Assembly (NCBI GenBank): GCA_947306605.1
Contig: CAMZHB010000076.1
Span: 1-7,558 of the forward strand
Source: an uncultured Prevotellaceae bacterium
GTDB taxonomy: Bacteria; Bacteroidota; Bacteroidia; Bacteroidales; Bacteroidaceae
Length of the DNA stretch: 7,558 bases
Reading direction: 5' to 3'
The position numbers were made by a program, and so were the translations under genes. Positions 1-5,678 of this stretch are shown one piece after another (position 1 is the stretch's first letter; each line of letters begins with the position of its first letter). A model generated the notes under the pieces. That model saw nothing but the letters and a program-made list of their open reading frames with translations, was not told the DNA's origin and ran no database searches.

Positions 1-600
1 GATATCGAACGTACCGCCACCGAGGTCGAACACGGCAATCTTCATGTCCTTGTTGCTCTTGTCTAGACCGTAAGCCAGAGCGGCGGCTGTCGGTTCGTTG
101 ACAATACGGCGCACGTTGAGTCCGGCAATTTCTCCGGCTTCCTTCGTGGCCTGGCGTTGTGAGTCGCTGAAGTAAGCGGGTACGGTGATGACGGCGTCTT
201 TCACCTCTTCGCCCAGATAGTCTTCGGCGGTTTTTTTCATCTTCTGCAGCACGATGGCGCTGATTTCCTGCGGCGTGTACTGACGTCCGTCTATTTCCAC
301 GCGGGCTGTGCCGTTGTCACCGCGGACGACGGTATAAGGCACGCGGGCTATTTCCTTCTGCACCATGTCGTAGGGTTCGCCCATGAAACGCTTGATGCTG
401 TACACCGTGCGCTTCGGGTTCGTGATGGCCTGACGCTTGGCGGGGTCGCCCACCTTACGCTCGCCACCTTCAACAAATGCCACCACGGAGGGCGTCGTGC
501 GCTTGCCTTCGCTGTTGGCAATTACTACAGGCTCGTTGCCTTCAAATACGGAAACGCAACTGTTGGTCGTTCCCAGGTCAATTCCAATAATTTTACTCAT
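1..600 (-). CDS. dnaK: Molecular chaperone DnaK (Hsp70), N-terminal 200 codons, cut by window edge
   Basis: This is the ATP-dependent Hsp70 chaperone, which acts in the cytosol with DnaJ and GrpE to bind and refold exposed hydrophobic segments. I translated the minus strand from ATG at 600-598. The product starts MSKIIGIDLGTTNSCV (phosphate-1 motif of the actin/Hsp70 ATPase fold, about residues 5-16). It continues with the Hsp70 segments RTTPSVVAF, AVITVPAYF and NEPTAAALAYGLD. It reaches the phosphate-2 motif DLGGGTFDI at residues 192-200, where the window ends. Only about half of the nucleotide-binding domain is present, against a usual length near 635 residues. The frame is open with no stop. 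The start is the canonical DnaK start. Upstream is a long AT-rich leader and a consensus sigma-54 promoter (684-699). No CIRCE element is visible. Identity is essentially certain. Confidence 0.98.
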   Translation of the reverse strand, partial: MSKIIGIDLGTTNSCVSVFEGNEPVVIANSEGKRTTPSVVAFVEGGERKVGDPAKRQAITNPKRTVYSIKRFMGEPYDMVQKEIARVPYTVVRGDNGTARVEIDGRQYTPQEISAIVLQKMKKTAEDYLGEEVKDAVITVPAYFSDSQRQATKEAGEIAGLNVRRIVNEPTAAALAYGLDKSNKDMKIAVFDLGGGTFDI

Positions 601-683
601 AATGCTTATCTTTTTTTATTTTTATTCGTTTGAACTTAATCTCAGCACTGTCGAACGGTTCCACAGCGCCGCACAATCAATAT

Positions 684-699
684 AGCAAACCGCGTGCCA
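684..699 (-). promoter_or_regulatory. Sigma-54 (RpoN) -24/-12 promoter upstream of dnaK
   Basis: Read on the minus strand, positions 699-684 are TGGCACG-CGGT-TTGCT. This matches the sigma-54 consensus TGGCACG-N4-TTGCW at every specified base, with T at 700 also fitting the preceding pyrimidine. The GG (698-697) and GC (686-685) are 12 bp apart, as required. Transcription would start near 673-674 and leave a leader of about 73 nt before the dnaK ATG at 600. Several Bacteroidales genomes encode RpoN, so the factor is plausible. No well-spaced TAnnTTTG element was found as an alternative in 601-790. That dnaK is actually driven from here is inference. Confidence 0.7.
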
Positions 700-730
700 A
701 AGTTCAGGAGCACCACTCTAAAACCCAATT

Positions 731-739
731 TGTCAGACA
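731..739. promoter_or_regulatory. Short palindrome TGTC-A-GACA upstream of the sigma-54 promoter
   Basis: The 9-bp perfect palindrome TGTCAGACA lies about 60 bp upstream of the predicted sigma-54 start site. Sigma-54 promoters need an upstream-bound activator, and such sites are usually dyad symmetric and 80-200 bp upstream. This one is short and rather close, and could be chance. It is listed only as a candidate operator half. Confidence 0.2.
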
Positions 740-748
740 TCCGCCGCT

Positions 749-772
749 CCCGGCGATGCCCTGCCCCAGCCC
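749..772 (-). other. Canonical four-tract G-quadruplex motif in the dnaK upstream region
   Basis: On the minus strand, positions 772-749 read GGG-CT-GGGG-CA-GGG-(7 nt)-GGG. This satisfies the standard G3+N1-7 pattern with four tracts and loops of 2, 2 and 7. On the plus strand the C tracts are at 749-751, 759-761, 764-767 and 770-772. It is non-coding and lies between the upstream operon's terminator and the dnaK promoter. That is about 50-75 bp upstream of the -24 element, where a sigma-54 activator might bind. Folding in vivo is not shown. Confidence 0.55.
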
Positions 773-780
773 TCTGAAAG

Positions 781-825
781 CAAAAGAAAACCAAGCGCCG
801 CTTCGAAAATTCGAAGCGGCGCTTG
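781..825 (-). terminator. Rho-independent terminator of the recA operon
   Basis: The arms at 792-807 and 810-825 are a 16-bp perfect inverted repeat (core AAGCGCCGCTTCGAA), in practice a GC-rich stem with a tight A/T loop. Read on the minus strand the hairpin is followed by GGTTTTCTTTTG, a T-rich tail. It lies 28 nt after the stop of the 70-residue gene. The plus-strand side has only a weak T-run, so it mainly serves minus-strand transcription and separates this operon from dnaK. Confidence 0.85.
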
Positions 826-852
826 TATTATTCTATGCCTCGTTTAGGCGTA

Positions 853-1065
853 TCAGACTTCAAAATGTTCCTCCCACCAGGGTGAAGCCTGGGCTTCATC
901 GAGCAGTTCACGGGCAGGACGTTCACGATATTCGCCGTTGAGCGTACCCAGCACCAGTGTGCGCTCCATCTTGGCCGCCGTTTCCATCATGCGGCGGTTG
1001 GCCAGCGCCAGCCCATGTTGCAGCAGGCGCGCATGGGGTGACAGTTTATTGACGGCTGAGTCCAT
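853..1065 (-). CDS. Small conserved-looking protein (70 aa) paired with the zeta-like kinase; candidate antitoxin or regulator
   Basis: I do not recognise a named family. The 70-residue product begins MDSAVNKLSPHARLLQ. The first half looks helical (HARLLQHGLALANRRMMETAAK). A possible beta-hairpin follows (RTLVLGTLNGEYRERP), then a short helix ARELLDEAQ and an acidic, aromatic tail ending PWWEEHFEV. There is no signal peptide or membrane segment, so it is expected to be cytosolic. The ATG at 1065-1063 lies inside the end of the kinase gene, giving a 20-nt overlap (1046-1065) in a different frame, which suggests translational coupling. The upstream bases show no strong Shine-Dalgarno sequence. 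A terminator follows closely. Size, overlap and neighbour suggest a partner of the kinase, perhaps its antitoxin, although canonical epsilon-zeta pairs have the antitoxin first. Function is inferred from context only. Confidence 0.7.
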   Translation of the reverse strand: MDSAVNKLSPHARLLQHGLALANRRMMETAAKMERTLVLGTLNGEYRERPARELLDEAQASPWWEEHFEV

Positions 1066-1627
1066 AGTCCATGATGTGTTTGAAACGCTCGAAATCGTAA
1101 ATCTTCGTCACACCGTTGTCCGACTCAGCCAGCACGACCGACTGATTGTTGTTGTTGTCAATCAGCGTCCAGCGGTCGACCACATCGCCGTAGATGTTGA
1201 AGAAATTCTTGATGCCTGCGTCGTAGCGGCGACGTATGACATCCTCGGGGATATTGTGTCCGCCCTCGGCCACACGCTTGGCCACACGTTGTATGGCCAC
1301 TTCGGGCGAAGAAAGCCAGAAGAAGATGAGTTCGACCTGATAACCGGCCTTGTGTGCACGGCGGATGAGGCTCTCGTAGGAACGCGTGGAAAGAGTGGTT
1401 TCCACGGCAAAAGTGGTGCCGGCCACCATGTGGGCGTTGATACGCTCAAGCATGAGGCGGCCTGCCTCTATGGAGACGCGCTCAGGATGAAACGGCGAGA
1501 GGCCACGGGCTATTTCGTCGGCGTTAACAAACTCGTCGCAGTCGAGCACTTGGGGCAAGATGGTGAACGAAGCGGTAGTCTTCCCCGCCCCGTTGCAACC
1601 GGCAATGATATATATTCTCTTTTCCAC
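1046..1627 (-). CDS. Zeta-toxin-like P-loop kinase (COG4185-type, AAA_33/zeta_toxin superfamily)
   Basis: This is a 193-residue P-loop phosphotransferase. The Walker A motif GCNGAGKT is at residues 10-17. NADEIA at 35-40 matches the aspartate-bearing segment of zeta toxins, and FAVETTLSTRSY at about 73-84 matches their conserved ETT block. A lid-like region follows (RVAKRVAEGGHNIP, then RRRY at 132-135) with basic residues that would contact phosphates. Zeta toxins phosphorylate UDP-GlcNAc and block peptidoglycan synthesis. This short chromosomal type may have another substrate, and its toxicity is not shown. The start is GTG at 1627, preceded by GAGGA a few bases upstream, an unusually SD-like site for Bacteroidota. 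It lies 18 nt after the recA stop, so it is probably in the recA operon. It overlaps the following 70-residue gene by 20 nt. The fold is secure; the physiological role is open. Confidence 0.88.
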   Translation of the reverse strand: MEKRIYIIAGCNGAGKTTASFTILPQVLDCDEFVNADEIARGLSPFHPERVSIEAGRLMLERINAHMVAGTTFAVETTLSTRSYESLIRRAHKAGYQVELIFFWLSSPEVAIQRVAKRVAEGGHNIPEDVIRRRYDAGIKNFFNIYGDVVDRWTLIDNNNNQSVVLAESDNGVTKIYDFERFKHIMDYGLSRQ

Positions 1628-1645
1628 GTTCCTCAGTTTAGGACA

Positions 1646-2725
1646 TCAAAAACCGTCGGCTGGGACAATCTCGTCACCGAGGGCACGGTCCTGCAGCATC
1701 GTGGAATCTGCCTTCAGAGCGGCGTATATTTTCTCTTCCAGTTCCTCGCTGAGTTCAGGATTGTCACGGAGCAAGGCTTTGACGGCATCACGGCCTTGAG
1801 CCAGCTTGTCGCTCCCATAGCTCCACCAGGAACCACTCTTGTGAAGAATGTCGAGGTCGGTGGCCATATCCACGATTTCACCGGCACGGGAGATGCCTTC
1901 ACCGAAAGAAATTTCAAACTCGGCCTTGCGGAAGGGAGGTGCCACCTTGTTCTTCACCACTTTTACACGCACACGGTTACCCACGACGTCGTCACCGCTC
2001 TTGAGTGAAGTGATGCGACGAATGTCGAGGCGCACACTGGAGTAGAATTTGAGGGCGTTGCCACCGGTGGTAGTTTCGGGGTTGCCAAACATGATACCAA
2101 TCTTCTCGCGCAACTGGTTTATGAAGATACACGTGGTGTTGGTCTTACTGATGAGCGACGTCAGTTTGCGCAGGGCCTGGCTCATGAGACGGGCCTGCAA
2201 GCCTACCATACTGTCGCCCATTTCACCGTCGATTTCTTTCTTCGGCGTCAAGGCGGCCACAGAGTCGATGACAATGATGTCAACAGCAGAGGAACGGATG
2301 AGCTGGTCGGCGATGGCCAGAGCCTGTTCGCCGTTGTCGGGCTGCGCAATAAGCAACTCAGCAATGTTGACGCCCAAGGCCTGGGCATAGAAGCGGTCGA
2401 AGGCGTGTTCGGCATCGATGAATGCTGCGATGCCGCCTTGCTTCTGTGCCTCGGCAATGGCATGGATGGCCAGCGTGGTTTTACCGGAACTTTCGGGACC
2501 GTAGATTTCGATGATACGGCCGCGGGGATATCCGCCCACACCAAGGGCCAGGTCCAGCCCGATACTGCCAGAGGGGATTACTTCCACTGGTTCTATTTGT
2601 TCTTCACCCATTTTCATGATGGAGCCCTTGCCAAAGTCCTTTTCTATCTTGGCCATTGCCATTTGCAGGGCTTTCAATTTCTCTTGTGAGGCATTTGTGG
2701 GTGTCACTTCTGCTTTCTTTGCCAT
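1646..2725 (-). CDS. recA: Recombinase RecA
   Basis: RecA forms ATP-dependent filaments on single-stranded DNA, catalyses strand exchange in recombinational repair, and acts as a co-protease in organisms with LexA. The 359-residue product is full length. The Walker A motif GPESSGKT is at residues 76-83, and the catalytic glutamate is in FIDAEHAFD (E106). Walker B is DIIVIDS (149-155). The L1/L2 DNA-binding loops include GEMGDSMVGLQARLMSQ and FGNPETTTGGNALKFYSS. The C-terminus is acidic. The ATG at 2725-2723 gives the usual start MAKKAEV. Only 29 nt separate it from the upstream carboxyspermidine dehydrogenase gene, with no promoter element in the gap, so it is probably co-transcribed from 3984-4012. 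No SOS/LexA-type box was noticed upstream. From memory, recA of Bacteroides fragilis lies in a stress-induced three-gene operon whose second gene is the peroxidase bcp; no bcp is present here. Confidence 0.99.
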   Translation of the reverse strand: MAKKAEVTPTNASQEKLKALQMAMAKIEKDFGKGSIMKMGEEQIEPVEVIPSGSIGLDLALGVGGYPRGRIIEIYGPESSGKTTLAIHAIAEAQKQGGIAAFIDAEHAFDRFYAQALGVNIAELLIAQPDNGEQALAIADQLIRSSAVDIIVIDSVAALTPKKEIDGEMGDSMVGLQARLMSQALRKLTSLISKTNTTCIFINQLREKIGIMFGNPETTTGGNALKFYSSVRLDIRRITSLKSGDDVVGNRVRVKVVKNKVAPPFRKAEFEISFGEGISRAGEIVDMATDLDILHKSGSWWSYGSDKLAQGRDAVKALLRDNPELSEELEEKIYAALKADSTMLQDRALGDEIVPADGF

Positions 2726-2754
2726 AGTTATATGTTTTTGCTTATTTAATGATT

Positions 2755-3948
2755 CTACAGTTCCAGGTCACCGTCGAAAATCTCGTGCCACGGCAGACCT
2801 TGCTTGTTGAGTTCGTCCATGAAGGGATCCGGGTCAAATTCTTCCACATTGCGCACGCCCGGCTTGCGCCACACGCCCTGCATGAACAGGCGGGCACCGA
2901 TGCATGCGGGCACGCCGGTGGTGTAGCTCACGCCCTGCATGCCGGTTTCTTCGTAGGCAGCCTGGTGAGAACAGTTGTTGTAAACGTAATAGGTACGTTC
3001 CTTGCCGTCTTTCATACCGCGGATGCGGCAGCCGATGCTGGTCTCGCCCTCGTAGTTTTCGCCGAGGTCCTGCGGATTGGGCAGCACGGCCTTGAGGAAT
3101 TGCAGGGGAACGATCTTCTGTCCCTGATATTCGATGGGTTCGATGCTGGCCATGCCTATATTCTGAATGACGCGCAGATGGGTGAGGTATTCCTGCCCGA
3201 AGGTCATCCAGAAGCGGGCGCGCTTGATGCTGGGAAAGTTGATGACGAGGCTTTCAATCTCTTCGTGATGGAGCAGATAGCTCTCGCGCGGTCCGATGTT
3301 GGGATATGTCAGCGGCTGGTGGATTTCGAGAGGTTCGGTCTCCACCCATTGGCCGTTTTCCCAATACTGGCCCTTCTGTGTTATCTCGCGGATATTGATT
3401 TCGGGGTTGAAGTTGGTGGCAAACGCCTTGCCGTGGTTGCCGGCGTTGCAGTCCACGATGTCGAGGTACTGGATTTCGTCGAAATGGTGCTTGGCGGCAT
3501 AAGCGGTGAAGATGCTCGTCACGCCCGGGTCGAAGCCGCAGCCCAGGATAGCCGTCAGCCCGGCCTGCTCGAAGCGTTCGCGATAGGCCCACTGCCAGCT
3601 GTACTCGAAGTGAGCAACGTCCTTTGGCTCGTAGTTGGCCGTGTCGAGGTAGTTGACGCCGCACTGCAGGCAGGCCTCCATAATCGTGAGGTCCTGATAG
3701 GGCAGAGCCAGGTTCATCACCAATTCCGGTTTGAAGCCGTTGAGGAGTGCCACAAGTTCACTCACGTTGTCGGCATCCACTTGTGCCGTGCGAATGGACG
3801 GGTCGCCGATGCGGCGGACAATGGCGTCGCACTTCGACTTCGTGCGGCTGGCTATCATGATTTCACTGAACACATCGCTGTTCTTCGCCACCTTGACTGC
3901 GGCCACCGTGGCCACGCCACCGGCTCCTATAATCAGAACTTTTCCCAT
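2755..3948 (-). CDS. Carboxyspermidine/carboxynorspermidine dehydrogenase (saccharopine dehydrogenase-like, LYS1 family)
   Basis: This is a 397-residue NAD(P)H-dependent reductase of the saccharopine dehydrogenase family (COG1748 type). In bacteria with the alternative polyamine pathway, this enzyme condenses aspartate semialdehyde with a diamine to give carboxy(nor)spermidine, which a decarboxylase converts to spermidine or norspermidine. The N-terminal Rossmann fold shows MGKVLIIGAGGVA (glycine motif at 8-13) and IASRTKSKCDAI after the second strand, a region that would read the cofactor phosphate. The LDTANYEP (101-108) and GCGFDPGVTSIF (136-147) blocks are typical of the family. The length fits carboxynorspermidine synthases better than lysine-pathway enzymes. 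The cytosolic protein starts at ATG 3948-3946, about 29 nt downstream of a predicted start site. It is the first gene of the recA operon. The decarboxylase partner is not in the window, so substrate choice is inferred. Confidence 0.9.
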   Translation of the reverse strand: MGKVLIIGAGGVATVAAVKVAKNSDVFSEIMIASRTKSKCDAIVRRIGDPSIRTAQVDADNVSELVALLNGFKPELVMNLALPYQDLTIMEACLQCGVNYLDTANYEPKDVAHFEYSWQWAYRERFEQAGLTAILGCGFDPGVTSIFTAYAAKHHFDEIQYLDIVDCNAGNHGKAFATNFNPEINIREITQKGQYWENGQWVETEPLEIHQPLTYPNIGPRESYLLHHEEIESLVINFPSIKRARFWMTFGQEYLTHLRVIQNIGMASIEPIEYQGQKIVPLQFLKAVLPNPQDLGENYEGETSIGCRIRGMKDGKERTYYVYNNCSHQAAYEETGMQGVSYTTGVPACIGARLFMQGVWRKPGVRNVEEFDPDPFMDELNKQGLPWHEIFDGDLEL

Positions 3949-3983
3949 TTCTATGTTTTCTTTTTAGTTGTTACTACGATTTA

Positions 3984-4012
3984 CAAAGGTACAAACTTAT
4001 ATTGAAAACGAA
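3984..4012 (-). promoter_or_regulatory. Bacteroidota-type promoter for the carboxyspermidine dehydrogenase-recA operon
   Basis: On the minus strand, 3991-3984 reads TACCTTTG, a perfect match to the -7 element TAnnTTTG of the Bacteroidota primary sigma factor. The -33 element is weaker: TTCG at 4012-4009, separated by 17 nt, replaces TTTG. Transcription would start near 3977, leaving an AT-rich leader of about 28 nt with no Shine-Dalgarno sequence. Confidence 0.75.
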
Positions 4013-4072
4013 GAATGAAGTGCGCATATTTTTTCACTGCTTCCGCAGCACGCCGCTCTCTGCCTGAAAAAC

Positions 4073-4109
4073 GAAACGGCGTCTCGAATTTTTGAAACGG
4101 CGTATCGAA
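4073..4109. repeat. Pair of 16-bp direct repeats, 21-bp period, one mismatch
   Basis: GAAACGGCGTCTCGAA at 4073-4088 recurs as GAAACGGCGTATCGAA at 4094-4109, with one difference (C/A) and a 5-bp T-rich spacer. The 21-bp period is two helical turns, so both copies face the same side of the DNA. They sit just past the end of the terminator at 4108-4149 and about 95-130 bp upstream of the predicted recA-operon start site. Possible roles are a regulator binding site or the remnant of a duplicated terminator arm. The function is unknown. Confidence 0.7.
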
Positions 4110-4149
4110 AAAAACAAGTCGGACTTCGAAGAAACGAAATCCGACTTGT
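4108..4149 (-). terminator. Rho-independent terminator after the 199-residue gene
   Basis: Arms 4114-4123 (ACAAGTCGGA) and 4140-4149 pair over 10 bp. After one mismatch the stem continues for 4 bp (4125-4128 with 4135-4138) to a 6-nt loop. On the minus strand the hairpin is followed by a run of seven T (4114-4108). It lies 22 nt after the stop at 4172 and closes the two-gene unit upstream of the recA operon. Confidence 0.88.
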
Positions 4150-4171
4150 CACATGGATTGAAGAATGCGGG

Positions 4172-4771
4172 TCATTTCACTTCGTCGCCACTCACTCCGA
4201 GAGCGGCCAAGAGGGAATACGTGAGCATCTCCTGCGGGCAATGCATGCCGCTTACCGTCTGAAGAGTAAAGACCGTGACCTGCTTCTGGCCCGTATCCTT
4301 GAGCACGGCGGCCAGTTCGTCGCCATAAGCAGCCACGTCGCCCACAAGCATCAGGCGTTCGACGCGCCCGCTCGCAAGCAAGGCCTCCACCGACTGGGCA
4401 AAGAACTGGCCGGGCGTGACCATGGTTTCCTCAACAGGAAACGCACTGAGCGAAAACTCGCCCAAATTGTCGCGAAAAGCCTGTCCGTCGACCTCGGCAG
4501 TGAGGTTGGCCGGCAACACGTTCTTCAGTATATTCTTTTTCTTGGAATGGATGAGCAGCAGTTGCACCTGATTGTCGCCAGGCCGCAACCCGCCGTCGAG
4601 AGCCACATAATCAGCCCAGCGCGCAAGGTCCAGCTTGGGCAACGGGCGCTCCAACATGCGTTCCAACTGCACGGAGACATCAAAAACGAGCGCGTCAAGA
4701 TAATCGGCATCGGCCAAAATGACGTTTTTGGCCCATTGCACCTCGGAGGAGGTTGAGTTCGAACGGTCCAT
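4172..4771 (-). CDS. Conserved Bacteroidales protein of unknown function (resembles DUF6621)
   Basis: The 199-residue product has no signal peptide or membrane helix, so it is expected to be cytosolic. It shows the pattern WAKNVILADADYLDALVFD near the N-terminus, LARWADYVALDGGLRPG (about 49-65), and a central FRDNLGEFSLSAFPVEE. From memory this matches the uncharacterised Bacteroidales family DUF6621; the label should be confirmed. A C-terminal part (RVERLMLVGDVAAYGDELAAVL, then VTVFTLQ) has the alternating strand/helix look of a small alpha/beta fold. No catalytic motif is recognised. The ATG at 4771 lies 5 nt after the stop of the upstream exported-protein gene, so the two are almost certainly co-transcribed and perhaps translationally coupled. 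A terminator follows. Confidence 0.85.
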   Translation of the reverse strand: MDRSNSTSSEVQWAKNVILADADYLDALVFDVSVQLERMLERPLPKLDLARWADYVALDGGLRPGDNQVQLLLIHSKKKNILKNVLPANLTAEVDGQAFRDNLGEFSLSAFPVEETMVTPGQFFAQSVEALLASGRVERLMLVGDVAAYGDELAAVLKDTGQKQVTVFTLQTVSGMHCPQEMLTYSLLAALGVSGDEVK

Positions 4772-4776
4772 CTTTA

Positions 4777-5598
4777 TTATTTGAGCAAACGTTTGGCTGC
4801 GGAAGTAAGACAGGCTGAAATTTCACTCATCGAAACGAGGGCCACGGGCGTTCCCGCCTCGGCCGGTGCCAGTTCACCCGGGGAATAGGAAACGCGCAAA
4901 CCGGCACGGGTCAGCGCCGGTGCTGCCTGAGGCAAGGGAAACGAGAGTTCCGACGTTTCCTTGGGTAACGACGTGCGGGCCAACAGGTCGGCATAGTTCA
5001 TGGTGCCGAAATAAGTGTGCAGGCCCCTGACCAGAGCACGGCTGAAACGCTGGCGCAACTTGGCCTTCGGCTGCAGCAGGACATCCCAGGTGAGTTGCGT
5101 GCCGTCGGACTTGACGAAAGTGGCATAGAGACGGTTGTCCAGACGCTGGCCGGCAACATCGTAGCGCGGGGCATCAATGCAGAACGTAATGGCGTGTGCA
5201 GTCTCGTAAACACGCGTCATATGGAAATCCAGCGTCAGAGCCAAGGCACGGCCTTCCTTGCTCCGCGGCGTCCGCCCTGCCTCGGCCAAGGCTCCTTCAA
5301 GGAAACGGCTTTCCACAGGCGACAGGACAACATTGTCACCGCCCGAACCTCCCTTGGAATCACCCAAGACGGTGGCCAGAACACCGCGGGCCCACACATC
5401 GACGGCCTGACGTAACGCCACCGGGCCTTCGGCGGGAAACTCGGCCTGAAGCATGCATTCCACAACACCACGGGCTGCTGGCAGAGGAACGCTCATCACA
5501 CTGCGGACACGGGCCAAAGCCAACGTGTCGGCGGCATAGGCACCGACAGTGGCACACGACAGAGCCACTAGAAGTATCAAAAAGAATTTACGTGACAT
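4777..5598 (-). CDS. Exported DUF3298-type (RsiV-like) domain protein
   Basis: This is a 273-residue exported protein. The N-terminus MSRKFFLILLVALSC-ATVGAYA is a signal peptide, with likely cleavage after AYA. The internal LSC could also be a weak lipobox, so a lipoprotein is possible. The C-terminal half carries the DUF3298/RsiV-like pattern: a beta-rich segment with YATFVKSDGTQLTWDVLL, a helix (KLRQRFSRALVRGLHTYF), then LTRAGLRVSYSPGELAPAEAG, the counterpart of the family's GLxFxYxPYEIAPYAxG, and a final helix. In this copy the usual PYEIA is SPGELA. Family members are periplasmic or outer-membrane-associated and poorly understood in Bacteroidales. ATG at 5598 was chosen with A at -3. The ATG at 5601 is equally possible. 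An upstream in-frame ATG at 5640 lies before the predicted transcription start and would spoil the signal peptide. Confidence 0.82.
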   Translation of the reverse strand: MSRKFFLILLVALSCATVGAYAADTLALARVRSVMSVPLPAARGVVECMLQAEFPAEGPVALRQAVDVWARGVLATVLGDSKGGSGGDNVVLSPVESRFLEGALAEAGRTPRSKEGRALALTLDFHMTRVYETAHAITFCIDAPRYDVAGQRLDNRLYATFVKSDGTQLTWDVLLQPKAKLRQRFSRALVRGLHTYFGTMNYADLLARTSLPKETSELSFPLPQAAPALTRAGLRVSYSPGELAPAEAGTPVALVSMSEISACLTSAAKRLLK

Positions 5599-5626
5599 CA
5601 TTGCTAATATATAATATAGGTATATG

Positions 5627-5653
5627 CAAAAGTAGCACAAAAATCATATCAAA
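5627..5653 (-). promoter_or_regulatory. Bacteroidota-type promoter for the DUF3298 two-gene unit
   Basis: On the minus strand, 5634-5627 reads TACTTTTG, a perfect TAnnTTTG -7 element. A TTTG at 5653-5650 could be the -33 element, with a spacer of 15 nt that is shorter than usual. The predicted start near 5621 leaves about 20 nt of AT-rich leader before the ATG pair at 5601/5598. It lies between the fasciclin terminator and the gene. Confidence 0.65.
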
Positions 5654-5678
5654 CCGCTCCTGCGACCCGATTATTTAT

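Noticed and set aside
640..690. Possible CIRCE (HrcA) operator in the dnaK leader
   Set aside because: Only a left-arm-like AGCACT (644-649) is present. The matching GAGTGCTAA arm nine bases away is missing.
677..701. Housekeeping Bacteroidota promoter (TTTG / TAnnTTTG) overlapping the sigma-54 site
   Set aside because: TTTG at 701-698 and TATATTGA at 684-677 match only partly, and the 13-nt spacer is too short. The sigma-54 reading fits far better.
630..941. A 103-codon plus-strand frame through the dnaK upstream gap
   Set aside because: It would run through the sigma-54 promoter, the G-rich motif and the terminator hairpin into the antisense of the 70-residue gene. The composition is not protein-like.
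938..2008. A 356-codon plus-strand open frame opposite the kinase gene and the 3' part of recA
   Set aside because: It runs antisense across two recognised genes and their junction, with no recognisable domain. It is treated as a shadow frame.
2749..4005. A 418-codon open frame on the plus strand opposite the carboxyspermidine dehydrogenase gene
   Set aside because: It mirrors a clearly conserved minus-strand enzyme almost end to end. Its translation shows no family motif, and it has no promoter or terminator of its own. It is a by-product of codon bias.
5599..5640. Longer N-terminus for the DUF3298 protein starting at ATG 5640
   Set aside because: It would begin upstream of the predicted transcription start and puts 14 extra aromatic residues before an otherwise standard signal peptide.
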